This document shows, in pieces, positions 1-8,741 of a DNA stretch of 64,000 nt. Position numbers and translations under genes: made by a program. Source of the DNA: Streptomyces abyssalis (GTDB lineage Bacteria; Actinomycetota; Actinomycetes; Streptomycetales; Streptomycetaceae); the NCBI RefSeq assembly GCF_001751365.1, contig NZ_LJGT01000041.1, forward strand, positions 1,481,045-1,545,044. The letters run 5' to 3'. The notes beneath the pieces are model-generated. The model saw nothing but the letters and a program-made list of their open reading frames with translations, was not told the origin of the DNA and searched no databases. Numbering within the stretch: the first letter of the stretch is position 1; each line of letters opens with the position of its first letter.

Positions 1-1137
1 CTGCTGGGAGGTGCGAGCGGTGCTGCGCGTTCCTGGACGGTGGTGGGGGTGGGCGCGCTCATGGTCGTCTACGTCTCGTGCGGCGGTATGCGTGCGACCA
101 CGTGGATTCAGATCGTGAAGGCGGTGCTGCTGCTGGGCGGGGCCGTCACGCTGACGGTGCTGGTGCTGATGCGTTTCGGCGGCGACCTGGGTGCGCTGCT
201 GAGCAGCGCCGCCGAACGGAGCGGCCACGGCCGGGACTTCCTCGCGCCCGGGCTGCGCTACGGAGGCGAGTGGACGCACCGGCTGGACTTCATCAGCCTC
301 GGTCTCGCGCTCGTACTGGGGACCGCGGGGCTGCCGCACATCCTGTCCCGCTTCTACACCGTGCCCACGGCGCGGGCCGCGCGCCGCTCCGTCGTCTGGT
401 CGATCGGGCTGATCGGCGCCTTCTATCTGATGACGATCGTGCTCGGATTCGGGGCCGCGGCGCTGCTGGGCAGCGGCGCCCTGCGTGGTTCCGATGCGGC
501 GGGGAACACGGCGGTGCCGCTGCTGTCGCTGGAGCTGGGCGGGGGAGCCGGGTCGACGGGGGGCGCTGTGCTGTTCGCGGTCGTCGCAGCGGTCGCGTTC
601 GCCACGATCCTCGCCGTCGTCGCGGGGATCACGCTCGCGTCCTCCGCGTCGGTCGCCCACGATCTCTACGCCTCGATGAGCAAGCGCGGTGCGCGCGGGG
701 AGGTGGGCGTCGCCCGGGTCGCCGCCGTCGGGGTCGGCGTCGCGGCGATCGGGCTCGGACTCCTCGCGCAGCATCTCAACGTCGCGTTCCTGGTAGGCCT
801 GGCCTTCGCCGTCGCAGCGGCCGCGAATCTGCCGGTGCTGCTCTATGCCTTGTTCTGGCGCCGGTTCACCACCAAGGGAGCGGTCTGGTCGGTGTACGGC
901 GGGCTGCTCCCGGCCATCGTGCTCGTGCTGCTCTCGCCGGTCGTCTCGGGCGGGCCGGACGCCCTCTTCCCCCGACTGGACTTCGCCGTCTTCCCGTTGG
1001 AGAACCCCGGCGTGGTCGCGATTCCGCTCGGCTTCTTCTTCGGGTGGCTCGGCACCGTCACGTCGCGGGAGGTGGCGGACGACGCCAGGCATGCCGAGAC
1101 CGAGGTGCGGTCGCTGACGGGAGCGGGAGCCGTGTGA
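1..1137 (+). CDS. sodium:solute symporter, ActP-like, 5' end outside window
   Basis: The reading frame is open from the first base of the window, so the N-terminal part of the gene is missing; 378 residues are visible. The product is a polytopic membrane protein with about eight hydrophobic segments. Sequence such as GLPHILSRFYT and ITLASSASVAHDLY matches the C-terminal half of the solute:sodium symporter (SSS) family, closest in feel to cation/acetate symporters (ActP, MctC). It would import a small organic acid with Na+ or H+ across the cytoplasmic membrane. The hydrophilic tail ends shortly after the last helix, so the 3' end looks intact. Family is confident; the substrate is inferred from resemblance only. 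Confidence 0.85.
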   Translation: MLGGASGAARSWTVVGVGALMVVYVSCGGMRATTWIQIVKAVLLLGGAVTLTVLVLMRFGGDLGALLSSAAERSGHGRDFLAPGLRYGGEWTHRLDFISLGLALVLGTAGLPHILSRFYTVPTARAARRSVVWSIGLIGAFYLMTIVLGFGAAALLGSGALRGSDAAGNTAVPLLSLELGGGAGSTGGAVLFAVVAAVAFATILAVVAGITLASSASVAHDLYASMSKRGARGEVGVARVAAVGVGVAAIGLGLLAQHLNVAFLVGLAFAVAAAANLPVLLYALFWRRFTTKGAVWSVYGGLLPAIVLVLLSPVVSGGPDALFPRLDFAVFPLENPGVVAIPLGFFFGWLGTVTSREVADDARHAETEVRSLTGAGAV

Positions 1138-1456
1138 CATGACGCGGCCAGGGGCCGACTTCATGCGGGCACGTGTGCCGGGGCCTGCAGACAAGTTGTG
1201 AAGACAGGCACGCAGATAGGTCCGGACCTATTGACATCGCTGTCGTGGCGCCGGAGATTGTCTTCAAGAGATGACGGCATGCCCATCGATGCGGTCCGCT
1301 TCCTCCTGCTGCCAAGCGAACAGCCGTTCGCCGCCTGGGTAGTTCACCGGAGTGCGGCTCGTCCCTCGGACTGCCGGAGCGCGACCCGGCCGCCCCCGCG
1401 ACCGGGACCTTCTGGGCCGCCGTGAGCGGTCCCTCCCCACAGGAAGGCACCGCTCG
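1138..1456. other. 319-base intergenic region before the GH16 gene
   Basis: No convincing gene is seen. The stretch holds a palindromic operator candidate touching a -35-like TTGACA (listed separately) and then about 200 bases of leader before the glucanase start. Short open frames here have poor codon bias. Confidence 0.5.
1217..1236 (+). promoter_or_regulatory. palindromic operator candidate abutting a -35 box
   Basis: TAGGTCCGGACCTA (1217-1230) is a perfect 14-base palindrome followed at once by TTGACA (1231-1236). A regulator bound here would block polymerase. The -10 region about 17 bases further on (around 1254-1260) is weak. The GGTC-GACC core recalls GntR-family sites, but I cannot assign a regulator. 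The only gene downstream is the GH16 glucanase. Confidence 0.4.
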
Positions 1457-2317
1457 ATGAGACCCAAGACATCCCTGACGGCCGGGCTGTTCGCCGCGCT
1501 GGTACTGGCCACGACCCCGCTGCTCACGACCTCCGCGAACGCCGCCGCACCTCCCGCCGGCGGGCAGCCGGCCAAGGTGGCGGAGTTCAGCGATAACTTC
1601 GACGGGCCGGCCGGGAGCGCCGTCGACGGATCGAAGTGGACGCTCGAGACCGGCGACAACGTCAACAACCACGAGCGCCAGTACTACACGTCCGGGACGG
1701 ACAATGCGGCGCTGGACGGCAACGGGAACCTCGTCATCACCGCCAAGAAGGAGAACCCGGGCAACTACAGCTGCTGGTACGGGCCCTGTGAGTACACCTC
1801 GGCGCGACTCAACACCGCGAGCAAATTCACCACGACATACGGGCACGCGGAAGCCCGTATGAAGGTCCCTCAGGGGCAGGGCATGTGGCCCGCGTTCTGG
1901 ATGCTGGGTGAGGACATCGGCAGCACGGGCTGGCCCGGCTGCGGCGAGATCGACATCATGGAGAACATCGGCTCCGAACCGAGCACGGTACACGGCACGA
2001 TCCACGGCCCCGGATACTCCGGAGGAGAGGGCATCGGCGCCGGCTACTCACTGCCGAACGGACAGAAGTTCTCCGACGACTTCCACACCTTCGCAGTCGA
2101 CTGGTCACCGGAGAAGATCACTTGGTCGGTCGACGGCAACACATACCAGACCCGCACGCCAGCCGACCTGGGTGGCGACCGATGGGTCTTCGACCACCCC
2201 TTCTTCATGATCCTCAACCTCGCGGTCGGCGGCTACTGGCCGGGCGACCCCGACGGCAGCACCACCTTCCCGCAGCAGCTGGTCGTCGACTACGTACGCG
2301 TGACCGGCGGCAACTGA
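1457..2317 (+). CDS. secreted GH16 family endo-beta-1,3-glucanase
   Basis: This 286-residue protein starts with a Sec signal peptide (basic start, hydrophobic stretch, cleavage near residue 30 after SANA). A single GH16 jelly-roll domain follows. The catalytic signature EIDIME gives Glu164 as nucleophile, Asp166 as helper and Glu169 as acid/base. Asn-His-Glu and Trp-rich patches such as MWPAFWML fit the substrate cleft. It probably hydrolyses beta-1,3-glucans (laminarin or fungal wall) outside the cell. No carbohydrate-binding module is attached. The ATG was chosen because AGGAAGG lies nine bases upstream and the signal peptide begins there. It converges with the kinase gene, leaving only 30 bases between the stops. 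Confidence 0.92.
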   Translation: MRPKTSLTAGLFAALVLATTPLLTTSANAAAPPAGGQPAKVAEFSDNFDGPAGSAVDGSKWTLETGDNVNNHERQYYTSGTDNAALDGNGNLVITAKKENPGNYSCWYGPCEYTSARLNTASKFTTTYGHAEARMKVPQGQGMWPAFWMLGEDIGSTGWPGCGEIDIMENIGSEPSTVHGTIHGPGYSGGEGIGAGYSLPNGQKFSDDFHTFAVDWSPEKITWSVDGNTYQTRTPADLGGDRWVFDHPFFMILNLAVGGYWPGDPDGSTTFPQQLVVDYVRVTGGN

Positions 2318-2347
2318 CGGCCCGGACAACACCGGAATCCGGCGGGC

Positions 2348-4354
2348 TCACCCGGATGAGCCTGCCGGATGCAGCGCCTCCGGCAGCACCACGGTGAACT
2401 CCGCGCCTCCGCAGGCCGCTTCGCCGGCCCGTGCCGAGCCGCCGTGGCGCTCCGCGAGCCGGCGCACAAGTGCCAGGCCGAGCCCCCGCTGCCGGTGCGG
2501 GGGCGGCTCCTTGGTGGACCAGCCTTCGGCGAAGACCAGTTCACGCCGATCGGACGGGATTCCCGGACCGCTGTCGGTCACCCTGAGGACGATGCCGGTG
2601 CCGCCGCTTCCGTCTCCCGCGCCGTCTCCGTCTCCGGCTTCGGTTTCGGCTTGGAAGGAGGTTGCCGCTGCGGATTCGTCCAGGTCCTCGTTCCGGCCCC
2701 CGTTCCGGCCCTCACCCTCCGAGGCGCCGGCGTCCGGGACGTCTGTGCCCGTGGCCTCTGCGTCCCTGACGTCGAAGTCCGCGAGGGACGCGTCGTATTG
2801 GTCCGCGACGGGATCCGTGCGGAGCTCCACCTCGACCAGGGCGTCCGCCGAACCAGCCGCCGCGTCCAGCGCGTTGTCGACGAGGTTCCCCAGCACTGTG
2901 GCCAGTTCTCGGGGGTCGACCAGCCGGTCGGGCAGACGCGTGTCGGCAGTGAGGCGCAGAGCGACCCCGCGCTCGGCGGCCACCGTCGCCTTCCCCACCA
3001 GCAGTGCCGCCAGCAGCGGGTCCTCCACGCGCTCTGCGATCTGCTCCGCCGTGGCCCGCTGCACACCGACGGCCTCGCTGAGATACGCGGCCGCCTCCTC
3101 GTACTGCTCCAGCTGAAGCAGCCCCAGCAGCAGGTGCATCCGGTTGGCGTGCTCGTGATCCTGTGCGCGCAGGGCGTCTATCAGGCCGCGGGACCCGTCG
3201 AGCTCGCGGCCGAGCAGTTCCAGCTCCGTACGGTCCCGGAAGGTGGCCACCGCGCCCCCGTCGCCCGTGGGCATGCGGTTGGCGACGAGCACCCTGCCGC
3301 CGCTGACGGTGAGCAGATCCGCGCCGGTGACGCTCCCGCACAGCACGTCTGCGGTGCGTCCCGGCCCGAGCACCTCAGCCAGCGGACGGCCGGTGTCCTC
3401 GGGGCTCAGCTCCAGCAGCCGCTGTGCCTCGTCGTTGACGAGCCTGATCCTGCCGTCCGCGTCGAGGGCGACGACACCTTCGCGGATGCCGTGGAGCATC
3501 GCCTCCCGCTCGTCCAGGAGGGAGGAGATGTCGGAGAAGGCGAGGTCATGGGTCTGCCGCTGCAGCCGGCGGGAGACGAGCAGCGAGGCGAGTACGCCGA
3601 CGGCGAGTGCCCCGCCCGCGTACGCGAGCAGCTCCGGCACCGCTTCGAGGAGCCGCTCACGCACACCCTCGTACGCGATGCCGACGGAGACGGCCCCGAC
3701 CACCTCGCCGTGCTCGTCGCGCAGCGGCACCTTGCCGCGGGCGGAGCGGCCCAGCGTGCCCTCGTCGATGTGCCGCACCTCGTGTCCGGCGAGCGCGGCG
3801 CCCGGGTCGGTGGAGACGTGCCGCCCGACGCGGCGCGGCTCGGGGTGCGACCAGCGGATGCCGCGGGTGTCCAGGACCACGACGTAACCGGCGCCGGTGG
3901 CCTTGCGTATCTGCTCGGCCCGCCGCTGGACCGGGCCCTCTGCGGAAGGGCCGGGTCCGGTTGCGAGGCGGTGGGCGAATTCGGGCCTGGCGGCGGTCGT
4001 CTGCGCGATGGCCAGGGCACGGTCCATCGCCCGTTCGTCCAGTTCGTCGCTGAGCGGAGCCAGGAAGAAGCCCGTGACCAGGGCGGTGACGCCGGTGGCG
4101 AGCGCCAGCTGCATCAGCAGCACCTGGGCGAAGACCCGCTGCGGCCAGCGGACACGGCCGAGGGACGCGGACAGGCGGCCCCGTCCGGACGGGGCCGCCG
4201 CCGATGCCCCCTGCGGCGGCCGGCCCGGCGTCCCGGCAGGCGCCTGGGCAGCCGACTCCCGTGAGGCGGCTGCTCCGCCACCGGGGGCGGCACCCGAAGG
4301 CGCCCCGGCTCCGGCGCGGGGCTCAGGGGTGGAAGCTTCGAATGGAGCGGTCAC
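2348..4354 (-). CDS. CitA/DpiB-type sensor histidine kinase
   Basis: The product (668 residues from the GTG at 4354, which has GAGG five bases upstream) has a proline/alanine-rich cytoplasmic leader, a first membrane helix, an extracytoplasmic CitA-like PAS sensor, a second helix, a cytoplasmic PAS domain and a kinase core. The H-box AQDHEHANRMH puts the phosphoacceptor at about His400, with the HE-x-x-N pattern of the citrate/C4-dicarboxylate kinase subfamily. The N-box is GNLVDNALDAA and the G-boxes are DSGPGIP and GLGLALV. An acidic, low-complexity insert of roughly 70 residues lies between N-box and first G-box, which is unusual. These kinases normally sit next to a CitB-type regulator; none is adjacent here. 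A longer start at 4648 is open but would overlap the divergent gene. Confidence 0.88.
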   Translation of the reverse strand: MTAPFEASTPEPRAGAGAPSGAAPGGGAAASRESAAQAPAGTPGRPPQGASAAAPSGRGRLSASLGRVRWPQRVFAQVLLMQLALATGVTALVTGFFLAPLSDELDERAMDRALAIAQTTAARPEFAHRLATGPGPSAEGPVQRRAEQIRKATGAGYVVVLDTRGIRWSHPEPRRVGRHVSTDPGAALAGHEVRHIDEGTLGRSARGKVPLRDEHGEVVGAVSVGIAYEGVRERLLEAVPELLAYAGGALAVGVLASLLVSRRLQRQTHDLAFSDISSLLDEREAMLHGIREGVVALDADGRIRLVNDEAQRLLELSPEDTGRPLAEVLGPGRTADVLCGSVTGADLLTVSGGRVLVANRMPTGDGGAVATFRDRTELELLGRELDGSRGLIDALRAQDHEHANRMHLLLGLLQLEQYEEAAAYLSEAVGVQRATAEQIAERVEDPLLAALLVGKATVAAERGVALRLTADTRLPDRLVDPRELATVLGNLVDNALDAAAGSADALVEVELRTDPVADQYDASLADFDVRDAEATGTDVPDAGASEGEGRNGGRNEDLDESAAATSFQAETEAGDGDGAGDGSGGTGIVLRVTDSGPGIPSDRRELVFAEGWSTKEPPPHRQRGLGLALVRRLAERHGGSARAGEAACGGAEFTVVLPEALHPAGSSG

Positions 4355-4635
4355 GGAGACCTCGGTGCTCTGCGGGACGGAGAGACGGGGTGGGGACGCA
4401 CGGGCGGGGAGGGGCGGGGGAGGCCCGCCCCCGAAGCCCGCACGGACGCCCGGAGGCAAGGACGGCCGGACGGCCGCGAGGCAGGACCGGACAGGACCCA
4501 GGCCAGGACAGGCCGGTCCGGCTCGGGCTCCTCCGAGGACCGTAACGGGTCGGCGGAGCTGGGCGCTGTGACGTGCGGCATCGCCGCGTACGATCGGCAT
4601 CCGCCCCGCACCTCGCACATCCCGGAGGATCACTC

Positions 4636-5886
4636 GTGGCCCGACCACGCCGCGTACCGGTCATCGTCCTGGCGGGCTTCCTCGGCTCGGGCAAGACCAC
4701 CCTGCTCAACTACCTGCTGCGGCACAGCGGCGGCACCCGCGTCGGCGCGGTCGTCAACGACTTCGGCAGCATCGAGATCGACGCCATGACGGTGGCCGGT
4801 CAGGCCGACTCGATGGTCCCGCTCGGCGACGGATGCCTTTGCTGTGCGGTGGACACGAGCGACATGGACGTGGTTCTGGACCGGCTCGCGCAGCCGTCGG
4901 CAGGCATGGACGTGATCGTCGTGGAAGCCAGCGGCCTGGCGGAGCCCGAGACCGTCATCCGCATGATCCTCGCCTCCGGAAGCGAACACATCGTCTACGG
5001 CGGACTCGTCGAGGTCGTCGACGGTGCCGGGTTCGAGGACGTCCGCAGGCGCCATCCCGAGCTGGAACGGCATGTGCGGGCCGCCGACCTCGTCGTGCTG
5101 GGCAAGGCCGACCGGGTGCGGGAGCCGGAGCTGCGGCGGCTGAAGGAGATGCTGGAGGCGATCGCCCCAGGGAGACCCGTCGTGCCCGCCGCACACGGGC
5201 GGATCGATCCCGCGCTGCTCTTCGACCCCGTGCAGCGGCCGCGCCCGCAGGTCGAGCAGCTCTCCTTCGACGTCCTGTGGCGGGAGGCGGAGGACGGGGA
5301 CGCCTGTGCGGACGCGAGTACGGAAGAGGGCCCGGGCGCGGACCACTCCGGTCATCTGCACGCGGCGTACGAGAGCGTCGAGTTCACGTCGGCGAAGCCG
5401 CTGGACCCCAGGCGTTTCCTGGGCTTCCTGGACAGCCGCCCGCCGGGTCTCTACCGGATCAAGGGGTTCGTCGACTTCGGCTCGGCCGACCCCGTGAACA
5501 GCTATACGGTGCACGCCGTGGGCGCGTTCCTCCGCTTCGCGCCCTCGCGGCGGCGGACGGGCGAGGAAGGCCTGACGCAGCTCGTGCTGATCGGCGCCGG
5601 GACCGACGGCGAGGCGCTGCGCAAGGAACTCGCGGCGTGCGTCGTCGCCGACGACTCCGCCCCGCGGGACCCGCACGCGATGTGGGGAGTGCTGCGGTAC
5701 GTGGAGGCCGCCGACGACGGACCGGACGGCGTCGGGGCAGAAGTGCCCTCCGCCGACGCCGAGTTCGGCACCGACATCGACGAGCACCTCGGCGGCGGCT
5801 GGGAGGACGACTTGGACGGGGACGTGGACGGCGACTTGGACGATGACGGCATCAGCACCGCCCATGGACCCGGTGCGCAGCACTGA
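4636..5886 (+). CDS. CobW/G3E family GTP-binding metallochaperone
   Basis: This 416-residue protein begins at a GTG with GGAGG upstream. It has the Walker A GFLGSGKTT (residues 14-22), the metal-binding CLCC motif (Cys67, Cys69, Cys70), EASGLAEP for switch/Walker B, and LGKAD in place of the usual NKAD base-recognition motif. The C-terminal CobW domain follows, after a His/Asp-rich loop with HSGHLH. The last 40 residues are strongly acidic (Asp/Gly repeats). Proteins of this class load Zn2+ or Co2+ into client enzymes using GTP. Streptomyces have several paralogues, so the client is not predictable from sequence alone. No Zur box was recognised in the short divergent upstream region. Confidence 0.88.
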   Translation: MARPRRVPVIVLAGFLGSGKTTLLNYLLRHSGGTRVGAVVNDFGSIEIDAMTVAGQADSMVPLGDGCLCCAVDTSDMDVVLDRLAQPSAGMDVIVVEASGLAEPETVIRMILASGSEHIVYGGLVEVVDGAGFEDVRRRHPELERHVRAADLVVLGKADRVREPELRRLKEMLEAIAPGRPVVPAAHGRIDPALLFDPVQRPRPQVEQLSFDVLWREAEDGDACADASTEEGPGADHSGHLHAAYESVEFTSAKPLDPRRFLGFLDSRPPGLYRIKGFVDFGSADPVNSYTVHAVGAFLRFAPSRRRTGEEGLTQLVLIGAGTDGEALRKELAACVVADDSAPRDPHAMWGVLRYVEAADDGPDGVGAEVPSADAEFGTDIDEHLGGGWEDDLDGDVDGDLDDDGISTAHGPGAQH

Positions 5887-6004
5887 CCCATCCGCGACGC
5901 CCGGCTGACTGGCCGTTCGCCCCCGCGCCCGGCCGCACCCGGCGCCGTGAGCGAAACGGCTCGCCCGTCGACCCCGGCGGTCCCGCACGGGCCCGCCACC
6001 ACGG

Positions 6005-8449
6005 CTACACCGGCCCCGCCACCACCGCGACCGGCTTCTTCAGCGGCACCCCTGAACCGTCCCGGCGCGGATCCAGCTCGGGCAGCTCCGCCGGAGTGCC
6101 GTTCTGCGCCGCGGCCTTCGCCGGGACCGGCCCCGCCCACGCCATGGCCAGCGAATCCTCGCCCTTCAGGAACCGCTGGCAGCGGACACCGCCCGTCGCG
6201 CGCCCCTTCCTCGGGAACTGGTCGAACGGCGTGAGCTTTGCCGTACTGATCGAGTCGTCCAGCGTGCCGTGCGATCCGGAGAGCGTGAAGACCACCGCGT
6301 CCACCGCCGGATCGACGGCGGTGAAGGAGATCACCTTCGCCTCGCCCGTCAGCTTGATGCCGGCCATGCCGCCCGCGGCGCGCCCCTGCGGCCTGACCTG
6401 GTTCGCCGCGTAGCGCAGCAGCTGCGCCTCGTCGGTGATGAAGACCAGGTCCTCCTCGCCCGTACGAAGCTCGGCGCCGCCCACGACCCGGTCGCCCTCG
6501 CGGAGCGAGATGACCTCCAACTCCTCCTTGTGCGACGGGTAGTCGGGCACGACCCGCTTGACGACGCCCTGTTCGGTGCCCAGCGCAAGGCCGGGGGAGG
6601 ACTCGTCGAGGGTTGTCAGGCAGATCAGTTCCTCGTCGTCCTCCAGGGACAGGAACTCCGACACCTGTGCGCCCCCTGCGAGATGGGGTGCGGAGGCGGA
6701 CTCCGGAAGCTGCGGCAGGTCGACGACGGTGAGCCGCAGCAGCCGGCCCGCCGAGGTGACGGCCCCGATCTCGCCGCGCGTCGTCGCGGGCACGGCGGAG
6801 ACGATCACGTCGTGTTTGACGCGCTTCGCCTCCTGGTCGAAGGCGGGTTCGCCGTTGGCCGTACGGGCGAGGAGCCCCGTCGAGGACATCAGCACCCGGC
6901 ACGGATCGTCGGCGACCTCCAGCGGTACGGACGTGACGGGAGAGCCGGCGGATTCCAGAAGCTCCGTGCGGCGCGGAGTGGCGTACTTCTTCGCCACCTG
7001 GGCGAGTTCGCCGGAGACGAGCTTGCGCAGCTCCGCGTCGGACTCCAGGATCCGCGTCAGCTCCTCGATCTCCGCACGCAGACGGTCCCGTTCGCTCTCG
7101 AGCTCGATGCGGTCGAACTTGGTCAGGCGGCGCAGCGGGGTGTCCAGGATGTACTGCGTCTGCACGTCGCTGAGGCCGAAGCGGGCGATGAGCGACTCCT
7201 TGGCCTGCGCCGCGTTCTCACTCGACCGGATGATCCTGATGACCTCGTCGATGTCGACGAGCGCCACCAGCAGACCCTCGACCAGGTGCAGCCTGTCGCG
7301 CCGCTTGCCGCGCCGGAACTCGCTGCGCCTGCGGACCACCGTGAAGCGGTGGTCGACGTAGACCTCCAGCAGCTCCTTCAGGCCGAGCGTGAGCGGCTGC
7401 CCGTCCACCAGCGCCACGTTGTTGATGCCGAAGGACTCCTCCATGGGTGTCAGCTTGTACAGCTGCTCAAGGACGGCCTCCGGGTTGAACCCGTTCTTCA
7501 CCTCGATGACCAGACGCAGCCCGTACGTCCGGTCGGTGAGGTCCTTCACGTCCGCGATGCCCTGCAGGCGCTTGGAGTTGACCAGGTCCTTGATCTTGGA
7601 AATGACCTTCTCGGGACCGACGGTGAAGGGCAGCTCAGTCACGACCAGGCCCTTGCGGCGCGGGGTGACCTGTTCGACGGCGACGGTGGCGCGCATCTTG
7701 AAGCTGCCGCGGCCGCCCGCGTAAGCGTCCTTGATGCCGTCCATGCCGACGATCCGTCCGCCCGTGGGCAGGTCGGGGCCAGGCACATGGCGCATCAGCG
7801 TCTCGAGGTCGGCGCCCGGATGCTTGATCAAGTGCCGCGCTGCGGCGATGACTTCGCCGAGGTTGTGCGGAGGCATGTTCGTCGCCATGCCGACGGCGAT
7901 GCCGGATGAGCCGTTGACGAGCAGGTTGGGATAGGCGGCCGGCAGGGAGCCGGGCTCCTGCTCGCTGCCGTCGTAGTTGGCGCCGAAGTCGACGGTGTCC
8001 TCGTCGATCGACTCGACCATCAGGCCCGCGGCGGGCGCGGCCCGGCACTCCGTGTACCGCATCGCGGCGGGCGGGTCGTCGTTGCCCAGCGAGCCGAAGT
8101 TGCCGTGGCCGTCGACCAGCGGCAGGCGCATGGAGAACGGCTGTGCCATGCGCACCAGCGCGTCGTAGATCGCCGAGTCGCCGTGGGGGTGGAGCTTGCC
8201 CATCACCTCGCCGACGACGCGGGCGCACTTGACGTAGCTGCGGTCGGGGCGCAGGCCCATCTCGTGCATCTGGTAGAGGATGCGCCGCTGAACGGGCTTC
8301 ATCCCGTCGCGGGCGTCGGGGAGCGCCCGCGAGTAGATGACCGAGTAGGCGTACTCCAGGAAGGAGCCCTGCATCTCGTCGACGACGTCGATGTCGAGGA
8401 TCCGTTCCTCGAAATCGTCCGGCTGTGTCTTCGTACTGCGGGGGGCCAT
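6005..8449 (-). CDS. parC: DNA topoisomerase IV subunit A
   Basis: This 814-residue type IIA topoisomerase subunit breaks and rejoins DNA, with ParE supplying ATPase activity. The catalytic tyrosine is Tyr132 in AMRYTECR. The helix around GKLHPHGDSAIYDAL carries the serine and acidic positions of the quinolone-resistance region, with no resistance-type change visible. The C-terminal beta-pinwheel blades are present (for example TANGEPAF and RAAGGMAGIKL), but I see no complete GyrA box, which favours ParC over GyrA. The ATG at 8449 gives the N-terminus expected for actinobacterial ParC; upstream in-frame codons are not family-like. It is divergent from the M16 peptidase gene. Confidence 0.93.
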   Translation of the reverse strand: MAPRSTKTQPDDFEERILDIDVVDEMQGSFLEYAYSVIYSRALPDARDGMKPVQRRILYQMHEMGLRPDRSYVKCARVVGEVMGKLHPHGDSAIYDALVRMAQPFSMRLPLVDGHGNFGSLGNDDPPAAMRYTECRAAPAAGLMVESIDEDTVDFGANYDGSEQEPGSLPAAYPNLLVNGSSGIAVGMATNMPPHNLGEVIAAARHLIKHPGADLETLMRHVPGPDLPTGGRIVGMDGIKDAYAGGRGSFKMRATVAVEQVTPRRKGLVVTELPFTVGPEKVISKIKDLVNSKRLQGIADVKDLTDRTYGLRLVIEVKNGFNPEAVLEQLYKLTPMEESFGINNVALVDGQPLTLGLKELLEVYVDHRFTVVRRRSEFRRGKRRDRLHLVEGLLVALVDIDEVIRIIRSSENAAQAKESLIARFGLSDVQTQYILDTPLRRLTKFDRIELESERDRLRAEIEELTRILESDAELRKLVSGELAQVAKKYATPRRTELLESAGSPVTSVPLEVADDPCRVLMSSTGLLARTANGEPAFDQEAKRVKHDVIVSAVPATTRGEIGAVTSAGRLLRLTVVDLPQLPESASAPHLAGGAQVSEFLSLEDDEELICLTTLDESSPGLALGTEQGVVKRVVPDYPSHKEELEVISLREGDRVVGGAELRTGEEDLVFITDEAQLLRYAANQVRPQGRAAGGMAGIKLTGEAKVISFTAVDPAVDAVVFTLSGSHGTLDDSISTAKLTPFDQFPRKGRATGGVRCQRFLKGEDSLAMAWAGPVPAKAAAQNGTPAELPELDPRRDGSGVPLKKPVAVVAGPV

Positions 8450-8659
8450 CGCGGCTGCGGCTCCTTCTGTGCATTCCGCACGGCGACGGGGGCGGACCCG
8501 TCCGGTGCGGAGGCGGCTCTGACGCGGACCATTGTGGACCGCGGCGCTGACAACCGGTTCCCCGACCCGGCGGTCGGGGGCCGGTCCGTGCCGTTCCCCG
8601 CCGTTCGTACGGAGAATGACGGGGACCGGGCCCGGTACACGGGCGTACGGTACGGGAAC

Positions 8660-8690
8660 TTCGCACGCGCTCGGCCCGGTTGCATAGGGT
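8660..8690 (+). promoter_or_regulatory. candidate housekeeping promoter for the M16 gene pair
   Basis: TAGGGT at 8685-8690 fits the Streptomyces vegetative -10 pattern TAGGNT and lies about 50 bases before the start codon. The matching -35 (TTCGCA, from 8660) is weak and the spacing is 19 bases. This is a guess from consensus only. Confidence 0.3.
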
Positions 8691-8741
8691 GACAGGACCG
8701 CTTGCGCACGTACACGCATCTGACGCGATCGAAGGGACTCC

